From Pseudophaeomoniella oleicola (taxonomy: Eukaryota > Ascomycota > Eurotiomycetes > Phaeomoniellales > Phaeomoniellaceae), in the NCBI GenBank assembly GCA_003868215.1, contig QWDQ01000007.1, positions 124,001 through 188,000 on the forward strand: DNA of 64,000 nucleotides, given 5' to 3'. Under the pieces are notes generated by a model. That model saw only the letters and a program-made list of their open reading frames with translations. It searched no databases and was not told the DNA's origin. Each line of letters starts with the position of its first letter. Within the stretch, counting starts at the first letter, position 1. The position numbers and the translations under genes are program-made. Below, piece by piece: positions 13,587 through 24,190 of this stretch.

Positions 13587-13714
13587 TGGACGGACAGGGG
13601 ATCGAACCCTGGGCCTCTCGCAGACGATCATCAGATTGTCAAAGACTTACGAAATGTAGAACATTTTGTAATCCTGCATGCAAAGCGAGCGCTCTACCAC
13701 TGAGCTATGCGCCC
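13587..13714 (-). tRNA. tRNA-Ala (anticodon UGC), intron-containing
   Basis: Exon 1 is 13714-13679 and exon 2 is 13622-13587. They are separated by a 56-nt intron placed directly after position 37, the canonical site. The spliced tRNA has a GGGCGCA 5' acceptor strand, D arm GCTCAGTGGTAGAGC, anticodon stem CTCGC/GCGAG around TTTGCAT, and T arm CAGGG-TTCGATC-CCCTG with discriminator A. G3:U70, the alanine identity element, is present. The acceptor stem has one C6:C67 mismatch. A and B box promoters are intact. The 3' flank carries a run of A on the plus strand (T on the gene strand), suited to Pol III termination. Confidence 0.93.
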
Positions 13715-14066
13715 GATGTTGAGATTATTGTGAGAGAATTTTGCCCACAAAATTATATATTCGTTTTTCTAAATCGACTAAGGTGGGGTCGTGGATATGA
13801 GTACGGCTTCTTCTTTCATGGATACCTATGCAGGCATGTTGCCTACATATCTCGGTAGGTAGATAGGTAGATGGGAGCCTTGAAAGTCTGCTCTCTCGCC
13901 AGGTCATAATATCAACTGGAGTGATCCAAAACAAGGTCACAAACGTATGATCATGCAAGTAATTGCAATATTCGTGAGAGCCAAATTGATATCAAGTCAT
14001 TATTCCTGGCAACAGTGGTTTCACCCGTTTTGGTTCAGAGCCCCTGTAATCAACATCGCGGAGCTA
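13715..14066. other. Intergenic between tRNA and O-methyltransferase
   Basis: About 350 bases with a GGTAGGTAGATAGGTAGAT-type short repeat near 13853-13872. No gene was seen. Confidence 0.5.
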
Positions 14067-14723
14067 CTATGAAGTCTCTTTGACAACTGCCAGCAAAAAG
14101 CCATCAAACATATCCTCAGTGTTTCCTTTGTGACCAGAGAGCGTAGGCACAAGGGTTGCGTCGACCTTTGTTTCTCTGCCCACCTTAGTGATCAACGACT
14201 CACCCTTGCCTACGCTGCCGCTGTACAATAGCTCCCTGACTACATTATCAACATAGATACACCCATTCCCTCTTGCCAATTTCACGGCCCATTGGAAATA
14301 CTCCCACTGCTCCTCCCACGCAGCATCGATAAAGATAAGATCGAATTTCTGACCCTCCGCCGCAAGTCTAGGCAGCACGTCCAGCGCAGCTCCAAGGATG
14401 ATATTCACGTCAAGTCCTTTGGTGTTTTCGAGCGCCACATCTCTGTGTTTGGGGTTGATCTCGATACTTGTGACACTTGCACCAGAGCTCGCGAACCAAA
14501 TGGAGGAGTAGCCTCCCAATGTCCCAATCTCAAGTACGGATTTAGCTTTGATGAGTTGGCACTGGACAGCAAGGTATTTTCCTTGCAAGGCAGAGACGGT
14601 GATGGGTGGCAGGCCGTTGGCGGCGGAGTTAGTCAGCGCATGATCAAGTCGAGGATCAGGTCTGAGAAGGCTTCTCTCGGCGTGACTGTCAACCTTGCTG
14701 GCGTAATCGAGCTTATCAGACAT
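14067..14723 (-). CDS. SAM-dependent O-methyltransferase (CCoAOMT-like)
   Basis: The frame from the ATG at 14723 gives a 218-residue class I methyltransferase of the caffeoyl-CoA/catechol O-methyltransferase fold. SAM motif I is KSVLEIGTLGGYSSIWFA, followed by SIEINPKHRDVA for the ribose-binding acid. The metal-binding region reads FDLIFIDAAWEEQWEY, then CIYVDNVVR. The length fits fungal O-methyltransferase family 3. The open frame extends upstream to an ATG at 14930. That would add about 69 residues, including a basic, hydroxylated segment that could act as a mitochondrial presequence, so the longer form cannot be excluded. The substrate is unknown; bacterial and fungal relatives act on small phenolics. 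It is convergent with nothing and stands alone. Confidence 0.82.
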   Translation of the reverse strand: MSDKLDYASKVDSHAERSLLRPDPRLDHALTNSAANGLPPITVSALQGKYLAVQCQLIKAKSVLEIGTLGGYSSIWFASSGASVTSIEINPKHRDVALENTKGLDVNIILGAALDVLPRLAAEGQKFDLIFIDAAWEEQWEYFQWAVKLARGNGCIYVDNVVRELLYSGSVGKGESLITKVGRETKVDATLVPTLSGHKGNTEDMFDGFLLAVVKETS

Positions 14724-15668
14724 TGTGGAGCTTCGTCTATGGGTGTAGAGGATAGGCGAGTGTGTCTGTGTACTTCGGTTGTATCCGGTCACCCGAAACT
14801 TGGACTTGCTGGGCAATTTTCTCACGAATGATAGAACACACGGATTTGCGAGCTTGTTCATAGAGCACAAGAGTTTCTTGATGAGATGCTGTAGATACGA
14901 CCATGAAGAAACAGGTGCTGACAGGAGCAATTTGTACTCCTGTGTTCGATCATTCGGGATTCAGTTAGGAGGTGTTACGACCGAGCCCTGAAAGCCGAAC
15001 CCGAAGACCGGACTTAAAGGCGAAGGGGGTCAGCATTGTACTATGTACCTAATGTGTTCGCATCACTGGTAGGCCCAACTGTGATCTGATGCCGCGAAGG
15101 ATTCAGCCTGTAATCTGATGAAAGTACTCGGCTTGCGTCATACGATATGTTTTTTGTTAGAAATTGACCTGACTGAGTTTCCTTGCATCGACATGGTTAG
15201 CGAATGTCCTATAACCGAGGCAAAATCCGAGGTAAGCATTGACGTCGTGAGAAGCATCATGGCTGGCTCAGGTCGTAGATAGAGTAGTTAGCATAGGTAG
15301 CATCACCCTTCTGGCCAAGGTATCATCACAATGACAGCGATGTCTTCGGCAAAGAGGACGTCGGTTCGGAGAAGCTATGGCTGAAGGTATAGAGGCCAGG
15401 GTCCAGGTAAGTAGTATAGAATGCAGTGAGCTGCTCTCCTAATTGCAGTTCACGATTATATTAAGGTGCACGATAGAAATCAGTGAATGGTAGCATATGT
15501 ACCTATGTACATACCCAGAGACGATATACTGGATGGTTTCGACGTAGACGAATGTTGAAGGTGCTCTTCACCTGAAATGGAGCTTCATGCAGCCAAGCCC
15601 GAGCAGCTCAAAACAAATCAATTGCAGCAAGCACCTTTCCACACGGCTATCGCTCCCTGATCGCAACG
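14724..15668. other. Divergent promoter region (O-methyltransferase / PER1)
   Basis: About 940 bases separate the two divergent start codons. No further gene was recognised. The part next to the O-methyltransferase is open in frame and may be an N-terminal extension. Confidence 0.5.
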
Positions 15669-16833
15669 ATGGGAGGCCCGGCCACTGTATTTTGGGCCTT
15701 TCGATGGTTAGCTGTAGCATTGATTATTTCATGCCTTGTCGAACAGTGTGAAGCATCGCTAGGCGACCGTCTGCCGGACTTTCGAGAATGTGTTGAGGTG
15801 CGCTAGAATCACACTCGCAGGTGCAGAGGAAGGATGTCGAAAACTCACAAAGTATCGTAGATCTGCAAAGCAGAGAATTGCGCAAACGGCCAGACCTATT
15901 TACGTAAGTCTCCCAGGGATGCAAACCCACGGACTCTATGTTGACTGTGCCACAGCTCTACACCTCAGATTGTTGTTCTGGACATGCAACTCGGAGTGCG
16001 ACTATACCTGCCAGCATGTCATCACCGATCGGAGGGTTTCTCGTGATCCTCCCATGCTAGACCCAATCGTCCAATACCATGGGAAATGGCCATTTCACCG
16101 CTTTCTGGGAATACAGGAACCGTTCTCGGTCCTTTTTTCCTTCTTCAACTTTCTCGCGCATCAGCATGGATTGGCGCGCATACGGGAGTCTATCCCGGAG
16201 AACTACCCGTTGAGAAAATACTACATATTGTTCGGATATTTCGGAATGGCCTCTTGGATCTTCAGTATGATCTTTCATACGAGAGATTTCAACGTCACGG
16301 AGAAGGCAGATTACTTTGGTGCTGGCGCCAGTGTTATGTATGGCTTATATTACACGCCAATCCGCATCTTTCGACTTGAACAACGAGTCCCGTGGAAACA
16401 ATCATTCCTGCGCTTGTGGACGGTTGTGTGTGTTGGGCTCTTCGCAGCGCATGTGGCCTATCTGACACTTTGGTCATGGGATTACACGTACAACATGGCA
16501 GCGAACGTGGTCGTTGGACTGGTACAAAATCTACTGTGGAGTGGTTTTAGTATTTCGCGATACCGAAAGATGCAGCGGACTTGGGCAGCTTGGCCTGGTC
16601 TCATTGTCGCATGGATCATTCTGGCGATGAGTCTCGAGCTTTTTGACTTCCCGCCAATCGGAGGTATGGTTGATGCACACAGTCTCTGGCATCTAGGTAC
16701 GGTCATCCCCACGGTGTGGTGGTACAGGTAAGCTCGGTTCTATATCGAGATCGTTTATCCGATACTAACGGTCTGTAGCTTCCTGGTCAAAGATGCTCGT
16801 GATGACATCGCGAAGGAGCGATTGAAGGCTTAG
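15669..16833 (+). CDS. PER1: Per1/PGAP3-like GPI-anchor phospholipase
   Basis: Four exons (15669-15797, 15861-15903, 15956-16727, 16779-16833) encode 332 residues. Per1 removes the sn-2 acyl chain from GPI anchors in the ER so that they can be remodelled, and belongs to the CREST hydrolase superfamily. An N-terminal signal peptide ends near CEASLGDR. The Cys-rich lumenal segment FRECVEICKAENC is only obtained after splicing the first intron, which confirms it. CNSECDYTCQH, DPPMLDPIVQYHGKWPF and about seven membrane segments follow, with conserved His residues in MIFHTRDF and DAHSLWHLGT. The last intron joins WWY to SFLVKDARDD, the usual C-terminus. All four splice junctions restore family sequence, so the model is reliable. 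Confidence 0.93.
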
Positions 16834-18056
16834 CGATCAGAAGTGCAAACCCGGTATTGACTATCGTTCTGTTCGCTCGTAGCAATTGTGTGCTTCCAGA
16901 TACAGAAGCCACCACAATCAGAGTCTGTTGTGCATTACGATGCAAGGATCCAACATTGAATTCAGAACTAGTGTCCTGCCGACCTACCTCGCTCGCTCGC
17001 TACATATTTCCGGTGACTAGGCTCTTGAATGCTATACTCGAAATCGCCTGGACTGTCCTCGGGAGACGATCGGCGGTAGATGAAGAGGTTTACTAGTCAA
17101 TGGGATCATCTTCCCCGCATGATATGAGTACCCTCAAGGTTTACCCGTACCATGGCGATATCTTGTATGAATGTCACATCATCGTCGGTGCAGGATCGTA
17201 CCATGCATATATAATATAACGCCGGCGACAATGATATCATGATATTATGCGATATGATTCAACAGCAAGCAGAGACCAAATATAACCAAGTCTTGTAATC
17301 AATAGCACTGCCATGAAATATCGTAATTAGTAGAGCGTTAGAACATCCGTTTTTAGGAGGCCCACCTTGAGCTTTCCCCTCCGAACCATCGAATAAGAAT
17401 AACGAACGATGATTCGCATGCAGAACAATACAGTAATAATTAATACGACGTAGTAAGTTGAAGTTAATGATGCCCCTCCGGAATTGGCGGTCCTGAAGAA
17501 CATCATTGAGCCATTTGTCGAAAAGGACTTCGGACCAATTTTCTCCTATAGTTTTCTAGAACCACCTTCTGCTAACCACATATATCAGACTGGTTGATCA
17601 ACGTCTGTCGTGTTTGAACGAGGAAGAACCTCCAGTCTTCATCCTATCCGGGGACACTATCATCACAAACAATCATCTCTCTTATAGCTCTCGGTGTTGC
17701 ATGGTTGTAGTATAGCCCTGGTATTGTCGTCGTTGAGCTCTTCCAAGAGACCCGGCAAGCACCTATAAAGGAAACACATTCACCCGCGAAACCGCAAGGC
17801 CTGTGGCTCGTCCGACGGCTGTCCATACCACAGGAGAATCAAACGACCAATTGCGGCTGTGTATATCACAGGGGAATCAACTATACGACCACTTGCGGCT
17901 GGTGAGCGTGATCAAGGTACGCAATGGTCTCCTTTCACTTTCGTGTCTCATTTGTTCAACCCATCTCTTCATCTCTTTCATCCTGTCATCAAGCTTCGTC
18001 CAACGTCCTCTGTGCACTCCGGCCCATCCTTTGAGCCAAGAGACGAAGCCGAAGAC
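16834..18056. other. Intergenic, leader of PCM1
   Basis: No gene was recognised. At 17828-17901 there is an imperfect direct duplication of about 35 bases just upstream of PCM1. It ends at a potential splice donor (GTGAGC), so a 5' UTR intron is possible. Confidence 0.5.
17828..17901 (+). repeat. Imperfect direct duplication in PCM1 leader
   Basis: Copy 1 is at 17828-17859 and copy 2 at 17866-17901. Both run CACAGGRGAATCAA, then ACGACCA, then TTGCGGCTG, and copy 2 has a 4-base insertion. They are nearly adjacent. Confidence 0.75.
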
Positions 18057-20067
18057 ATGGATAGCAAAGACTGGTTCAAATGGCCACCCAAGATTGTAGA
18101 AAGTCGTCCCATTGACACCAGTTCGTTCGTACCAGAACCACTTCAGCACATCAAAATCTCTGCAGCTATGGAGAAAGCCATCACGGATGGGATCACTCCA
18201 TTCCCGAAGCCTGAAGGCAGAGTCTATGAGTATGGAACAGCAGGTGTAAGTGGTCCCTGAACCTGAGCAATATGACGTCCGCTAATCCTATCAGTTCCGA
18301 ATGAAAGCGTCAGTGGCTCACGCCTGCGTGCTCTTCCGCTTCAAGGAGCCTCCTGCTGACATGCGTGTGATAGTGACCAAGGCCTTGATCATGTGGTCTT
18401 CACGGTTGGCCTCGTGGCTGCACTTCGCTCAAAGAAATGCGATGGAGCTGTCATTGGTGTGATGATAACTGCATCTCACAACCCCGCTGAAGACAATGGC
18501 GTCAAAATCGTGGATCCAGCTGTATGTTTCTCGCAGCCGTCCCACCTGGAACTCTGCTAATTTCTCTACAGGGCGAGATGCTTGAGGTCGGCCTAGGAAC
18601 ACCAATGACCAGTGACAATAACTAACATAGTTGACAGGCTTCGTGGGAAGTTCACGCTACCAATCTTGCTAATCTCGACAACGATCAAGTTGCCAGAGGT
18701 TACGAAGATGCATTCAACGCACTACTCGCTGATACTATTTCGGACAGTCGCAACCAGAAGTCTAGAGTCGTCTTTGCCCGTGACACTCGAGAGTCCGGTG
18801 CTCACCTTGTTACGGCCTTGAAAGCAGCTCTCGCAGCAGTCGAAGTCGACTTCCAAGACTACGGCTACTTGACAACCCCTCAACTTCACTACATGGTGCG
18901 GTGCCACAATTATTTGAATTCCCCTCAGTACTACTTTGGTCAGCCAACTGAGGAAGGATACTACGAGAAGCTAGCAAGTGCCTTTAAGAAGGTCATGAGT
19001 GGTAGGACTATCAAAGGTTCTGTGACTGTCGACTGTGCCAACGGTGTGGGTGGTCCAAAGTTGAGACAATTGGTCAAGTATCTTCCATCTGCCAAGGAAG
19101 GTGGTATTGACATCAAAATCATCAACGATGATGTTATCACCCCATCCGCTTTGAATTACGAGGTTTGTGTCTGCATTCCACTGTCGTTATGGTTATAGAC
19201 TGACGACTCTAGTGTGGTGCCGACTTTGTCAAGACTCGTCAACGTGCTCCCCCTTCGTCGAAAGCCGGACCCTTTGAACGATGCTGCTCCCTAGACGGAG
19301 ATGCCGACCGTGTTGTATACTACTTCACCGATGACCACGGCGTCTTTACGTTGCTTGATGGGGACCGTATCGCTACGCTTGCTGCTCTGTTCATTGCTGA
19401 ACAGGTTCGTGCTGTCGGCCTTGAGGACATACAGATCGGAGTCGTGCAAACTGCCTATGCAAATGGAGCTTCCACCGATTACATCAAGAAAGTGCTCAAG
19501 CTTGAAGTCGAATGTGCATCAACAGGCGTGAAACACCTCCATGCAGCCGCTCATCGTTTCGATATTGGCGTCTACTTCGAGGCAAATGGCCACGGCACCG
19601 TACTCTTTTCTGATGATATCATCCAACGTCTCAAGACAACATCCCCGACGTCCCCAACACGCAAGCACGCCTTGGACACTCTGATCGCGCTCACCGACCT
19701 GATCAACCAATCTGTCGGCGATGCTCTCTCTGACATGCTCCTGACCGAAGTCGCTCTTGCCGCAAAATCCTGGACCCCTGTCGAATGGAAGAATACCTAC
19801 ATCGACCTCCCCAACCGACTCGTCAAGGTGACTGTAGCCGACCGCAGCATCTTCAAGACGGAATACGGTGAACGCCGACTCATCGAACCCCAGGCCTGCC
19901 AACAACAAATCGACTTCGCTGTCCGAAGCAGACAGGGCGGACGAAGCTTCGTCAGAGCAAGCGGAACAGAAGATGCAGTCAGGGTCTACGCAGAGGCCTA
20001 CAACCAAGAGGACGCTGAGGGTTTGGCAAGATCCGTTGCAAAGATCGTGGAGGAATTCGGCAGATAA
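18057..20067 (+). CDS. PCM1: Phosphoacetylglucosamine mutase
   Basis: Six exons (18057-18245, 18295-18308, 18374-18521, 18572-18586, 18638-19162, 19213-20067) give 581 residues. The enzyme interconverts GlcNAc-6-P and GlcNAc-1-P, the step before UDP-GlcNAc, and so feeds chitin, N-glycan and GPI synthesis. Signatures in order are YGTAGFRMKA across two introns, the phosphoserine loop [13 protein letters not shown], the metal loop [12 protein letters not shown], the sugar-binding NGAS, and the phosphate-binding [15 protein letters not shown]. All active-site residues are present. Two exons are only 14 and 15 nt long, yet both are needed to restore FRMKA and GEMLE. The ATG at 18057 gives a somewhat longer N-terminus than usual, but it is the only good start in frame with the first conserved block. 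Confidence 0.95.
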
Positions 20068-21145
20068 GGGAAATGTCATCATGGCTCTGCTCCTGATGAC
20101 TAGTTACCTACGGTTATGGAAATACTGAAAGGGCAAAATATGAGAAAGCGTCTTTCTGGTCAAAGGCTCAACGGGACAAAATCATCAAAGGCGTTATGGT
20201 TGCCAAAGGCCGCTTCGAGAGTAAATGACGATCGTATGGGGCGGGCTGCTACAAGTCGATGCTCAGTGATAGCAGTATCGAAGTAGGTAGACAGACAAAT
20301 CAACGTCGCTGTCATAAAGACATTATGCAGTCTATCTGGGCAAGCATTCAGGCTCTTCCTCACAATAAGACCTCCTTTGCGAATGCTTTTCCTCTTCCCT
20401 CATCGTAGATAAAGTCTAGACCTACCCAGACTTTTCATGCACACGCAAGAGACGAACGATGTCATCAATACCAGAAAGACCCCCCCCCCTTCCCCTTCAG
20501 CCTCCTTCCGTCTGATTCTGTGACACGATTCACCTCCCCTCCTCTCCCTCCGTCTTTCCAGATCGTCCTATTGGTCCTGCCGCTCCTTTATGCACAACTC
20601 CATCGGAGCCTAGGATCCGCTCTCTGTCTGTCTCGGCGCGGGTCACACACACAAAACGTACACGTTGCGGGTACGTACACGGATCCGATTCCGATATTTC
20701 CGAATTTCCTTCTTCTACTTCTTTTACTTCTCCTTTAATATCTCTTTCTCTCTCTCTCTCTCGCTGTCTCTATTCTGTGCCTTTCTATCTCTCTGGCATT
20801 TTCGGTTTCAAGACAATTTCGACTCAAGACGATAGATATCTGGCAATTGTTCAAGAGATTATTCAGAGCGAAAGAAAAAGAAAGACTGCTGCAACTTTAC
20901 TTTTGAAAGTCTTGTTTCTTTTTTCTTAGAGAAAGCCTTGAGCGTGGAGCGTGGAACGTGGACGTATCGCTTTTTGCTCTTTGTCGCTCACACACACACA
21001 TATCTCGGAGATCCTCAGCTACTGCTGCTGCATGTTGATGAAGAAGAGGACCGACAAACTGTTTCTGACGATTCGTCTGCACGTCGTGTCTTGTCTTGTC
21101 TCTGTCTCTCCTCTTATTCTTCTTTGATTCTTTGAATTGTTTTGG
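20068..21145. other. Intergenic, pyrimidine-rich
   Basis: This contains a C10 run at about 20480-20489 and a TC run near 20743-20762. The plus strand becomes strongly pyrimidine-rich toward the orphan gene, as in a long fungal promoter or 5' UTR. No gene was seen. Confidence 0.55.
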
Positions 21146-21636
21146 CTGAGAAAAGAACCTGCTGCTTCTCTTTTCAAGTCCTTTTCTCCTGAATCTTTGC
21201 TCTGAGAGATATCATCACACTCTGAGTAGCGATTATTTCTTCAACTCCTCCTGTGTCTGCTGAGAAAGAACCTCCTTCTTTTTTGCAGTACTCTTCTCTG
21301 AATCGTTGCTTTGAGAGATATCATCACTCTGTGCAGCGACTGTTTGCTCAACTCCTCTGTGTCTGCTTGAGAAAAGATCTCTATTGAAAGATACCATATC
21401 AATCTACGCAGCGGTCGTCTCTTCAACCTCTCCGCTTCTGTCGAAACGTCTCTCCAGAGAGATAGCATCAATCTGCGCCTTTATTGTCTCTTCAACCTCT
21501 CGCTTCTGTCGAAAAGCCATCTCAATCTTAGACAGTGTTCTTCTTCTCGACTCTCTGCTTCGTTGAAAGGCTCTCCCGGAAATATCATCAATCTGTGCAG
21601 CGATTGTTTCTTCAACCACTCTGTGTCTGCTGAAAA
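21146..21636 (+). repeat. Degenerate tandem repeats leading into orphan gene
   Basis: About six imperfect copies share the core AGATATCATCAATCTGTGC, then AGCGATTGTTTCTTCAACC and CTCTGTGTCTGCTGA. The ATATCATCA-like anchors lie near 21204, 21313, 21386, 21457, 21518 (weak) and 21578. The first two copies have a longer unit of about 109 bp that starts GCTGAGAAAGAACCT; the others are about 60-75 bp apart. The last copy ends in GTCTGCTGAAAA directly before the ATG at 21637. Read on the minus strand, several copies translate as variants of VEETIAAQIDDIS, but no complete gene follows from this. Confidence 0.8.
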
Positions 21637-22386
21637 ATGGCCGGCCAACGAACCAACATCCTCGCCAGCAATCTGCCAATGTTCCTCGCCCCTAGTCGCC
21701 CATCAATTCAATTCCGACCAGGCGTCTGCGAGTCCACTAGTCAAGCCGCCTCGCTCGCCATCACCGAGGTGTACCTTGGCACCAACGTCGGCAGATTATA
21801 CTGGGTCGACAAGCCCACCCACGCGGCCCTCGGCGATGCCGACTACCCTCTCTACCGCCGAGCCCCCGACCTCGTGTACGTCCAGTGGCAATGGGACATC
21901 CCAGGCGACCACCATGTCTGGCATGGCCAGACCTGGGCCCAGCGCCTGGACGGCCTCGAGGCCAACCTCACCAACATCCCCGCCGATGCCACCGTGCTGC
22001 CAATCTCGTTGTCGGTGTGCAACCGCGCCACCCACTACAGCCGGGGTAATGCTCGCGTGTACGAGACCAGCGCCCCCGTCGTCATGTACTACCACCATGG
22101 CGATTCAATGCTTGCGCTGGCCTCGCACGCCAACATGACCGGCAGTGGTGCACCGTTTCGGGGGGAGGGGCGGGCCGAGAGGGCTCGTGGCAATCGCCAC
22201 GATTTCCATTTTCAGAGGACGGCGGTTATTGAGAGGTTCCGGCTGGCCAGCGCCGTTGACGTGGTCAGTCGAATGAATGATCTGTGGAATGGGGCGAGGG
22301 CGAGGGGGGAGTTGAGGATGATGAGGGATGTGGAGGCCGATTTGCAAGCGGCGTACAATGAGTTTTGTGCTGTTAAGGGGGTGTAG
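21637..22386 (+). CDS. Hypothetical protein, orphan
   Basis: Single open frame of 249 residues starting at an ATG at the end of the repeated leader. I do not recognise the family. The protein has no signal peptide or membrane segment. It is rich in Trp, His and Tyr in the middle (for example LVYVQWQWDIPGDHHVWHGQ and VVMYYHHGD), and ends in a helix-prone charged segment with RMNDLWNGARARGELRMMRD. Third codon positions are strongly G/C-rich, unlike the flanking AT-rich leader, which supports real coding. The other frames also stay open for long stretches because of this composition. Coding on the plus strand is favoured by the clean ATG and the plausible protein composition, but expression is unproven. 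Confidence 0.65.
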   Translation: MAGQRTNILASNLPMFLAPSRPSIQFRPGVCESTSQAASLAITEVYLGTNVGRLYWVDKPTHAALGDADYPLYRRAPDLVYVQWQWDIPGDHHVWHGQTWAQRLDGLEANLTNIPADATVLPISLSVCNRATHYSRGNARVYETSAPVVMYYHHGDSMLALASHANMTGSGAPFRGEGRAERARGNRHDFHFQRTAVIERFRLASAVDVVSRMNDLWNGARARGELRMMRDVEADLQAAYNEFCAVKGV

Positions 22387-23326
22387 GTCGGAGTTCACGG
22401 CGGTGGCTGTTGCTTGTGTTGTTGCTTGGTTTTTTTCTGCCTGTGTCCGCCTGTGGCTGCGTCCTGTTTTTAGGTTCTGTTTTTACATCTTTCCACAGAA
22501 CAATGAGAGTGTTTTGAGCCCTGTCATCGAATAAACCTGAGATCATGCACTGCACCTGAGATTGACATTCCATATCTCATTAGCAAGTCCACTTGTCCGT
22601 TTGCTGCCCACGCTGCTGAAGCTAAGCTCCATCTCAACGTGCGCCCCCCATTCTGCATTGCCTCGGTCGTCCATAGTCACGGCAGCGTTTTCATATGGGG
22701 GAGTAGGAATCTGTAGTCAAAATACATGATTTGGGATTGTTGATGTGAGATTCACGACTTCGGATTATAGTAGTTCCTCTCGGAACAAACGTCGGAAATT
22801 TATTACTTATCACGCTCTTCTCCTACGTAAATGCTCAAAGACATCATTTCTCCTCGGAGGAAAAGCATCATGTCCTCCACCGCTAAGTACAAATAGACAT
22901 GCCGACACACTCATGATTGAGCACTGATACTTTCGTATAGACAGTGAGCAGGCTTTACATGCTACGTATTCACATCTCGCAAGGAAGACGTGATAATCCC
23001 ATAGGAGGGCATGAGGAAAGGTGGCTAAGAGAGAGGCGGGCGACGTGTGCTACTCGGACATAAACGACAACACGCATGTCTTCCTTTACATTTCTTGCAA
23101 GATTGCAAAATATGGACCTGGATCTGGCTGCACAGGAAGACACATTCCAAGGACTAACGAAAGCATTTAATAGAAAGACAGTCTATGTCATCTAATTGTC
23201 ATCTACCTGATTCAAACTAGTATGTCTTGAGAGTACAAAATCCGGGGATAGGCCCGCCGCAACGCCAGCGCTCAAATCAAGGAAATAAACATAGATCGGC
23301 CAGCAACGAGCACATAGCACGGACCC
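22387..23326. other. Intergenic between convergent genes
   Basis: This is the 3' flank of the orphan gene (plus) and of the PaxU-like gene (minus). No gene or notable repeat was seen. Confidence 0.6.
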
Positions 23327-24190
23327 TCACCCTATATTCATCTTCCTGCTTCGCGCCCAAGTCTTCTCAATAGCCTGCCAATAAGCAGCCTCATCCTCCC
23401 TCACATGGCCGCAATGTTTGCTATTCTCAAAGCGCACCATATGCATATTTTTGACGCCGCATTTCTTTGCTTCGATGGCATGTTGTTCGATATCATCATG
23501 ATGTACAACGCTGTCGGCGGCAGAGTATAGATAGCATCGTGGCATGTTATCAAGGTCGAGGAGCGTGTTATCGTTGAGACGTCTCCTTGTTTTCAGAATA
23601 ACACACTCCGCGATATGAGTGTAGAGACCGGAATCGTTCATCAGGCGGATCATGCGGCCGGCTCCGTTTCCAAGAACCCTGATGGCCAGATTGGCATTGC
23701 TTGGAAGAGTAGTCGTAAATGCTGACTGTAACATGTCTGAGCGTGCTAGACCAGGCGTACTATCAAGACATAGGCTTGACACGGGAAACTTTCTGTGCGT
23801 GGCCCTCTGAAAGGCTTCCGCAAGCTCGATGAATTTGTTGGACCCGCCTTCGGAAAAGCAGTGTCCAAGGATGTCGGAGTCCCATTGGTTGGAGAGTATG
23901 AAGCGCACCGCAGGACCGAGGCGCTTCTGCTTTTGTTTCGCGGATCGTATGGTCAGATCCTTGATCGAGGTCGTGATGACCATAAAGGAAGCTGTTGGGA
24001 ACCGATCCTTGTATGAAGAGACATATTTGGCTATGTAACGAGGATTCGCGCCTGTCCATGGAAACAGAATGACTAGTTTGGGGTGCTGGACAGCGTTGTC
24101 GCCGGCGTCAGAGTCAGAATCAGTGTCGGTTGGGACCATCTTCTGCGAGAGTAGGTGTATGGTTGGTGCAATACAGTGAAAAGCTTCCAT
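23327..24190 (-). CDS. DUF829 / PaxU-like alpha/beta hydrolase
   Basis: Single-exon gene for 287 residues of the DUF829 (TMEM53/PaxU) family, an alpha/beta-hydrolase fold of uncertain substrate. The first strand and oxyanion region read PKLVILFPWTGANPRYIAKY. The nucleophile elbow is LGHCFSEGGSNKF with Ser113. Asp226 in YLYSAADSVVHHDD and His259 in ENSKHCGHVRED complete a likely triad. The start is the ATG at 24190; a second in-frame ATG 17 residues later is possible because conservation begins near residue 37. PaxU is named from the paxilline cluster, but most family members lie outside clusters. No indole-diterpene genes are seen here, so a role in secondary metabolism should not be assumed. 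Confidence 0.85.
   Translation of the reverse strand: MEAFHCIAPTIHLLSQKMVPTDTDSDSDAGDNAVQHPKLVILFPWTGANPRYIAKYVSSYKDRFPTASFMVITTSIKDLTIRSAKQKQKRLGPAVRFILSNQWDSDILGHCFSEGGSNKFIELAEAFQRATHRKFPVSSLCLDSTPGLARSDMLQSAFTTTLPSNANLAIRVLGNGAGRMIRLMNDSGLYTHIAECVILKTRRRLNDNTLLDLDNMPRCYLYSAADSVVHHDDIEQHAIEAKKCGVKNMHMVRFENSKHCGHVREDEAAYWQAIEKTWARSRKMNIG

Noticed and set aside
16857-17096. 79-codon frame after PER1
   Set aside because: It begins with TTG rather than ATG and lies in the expected 3' UTR.
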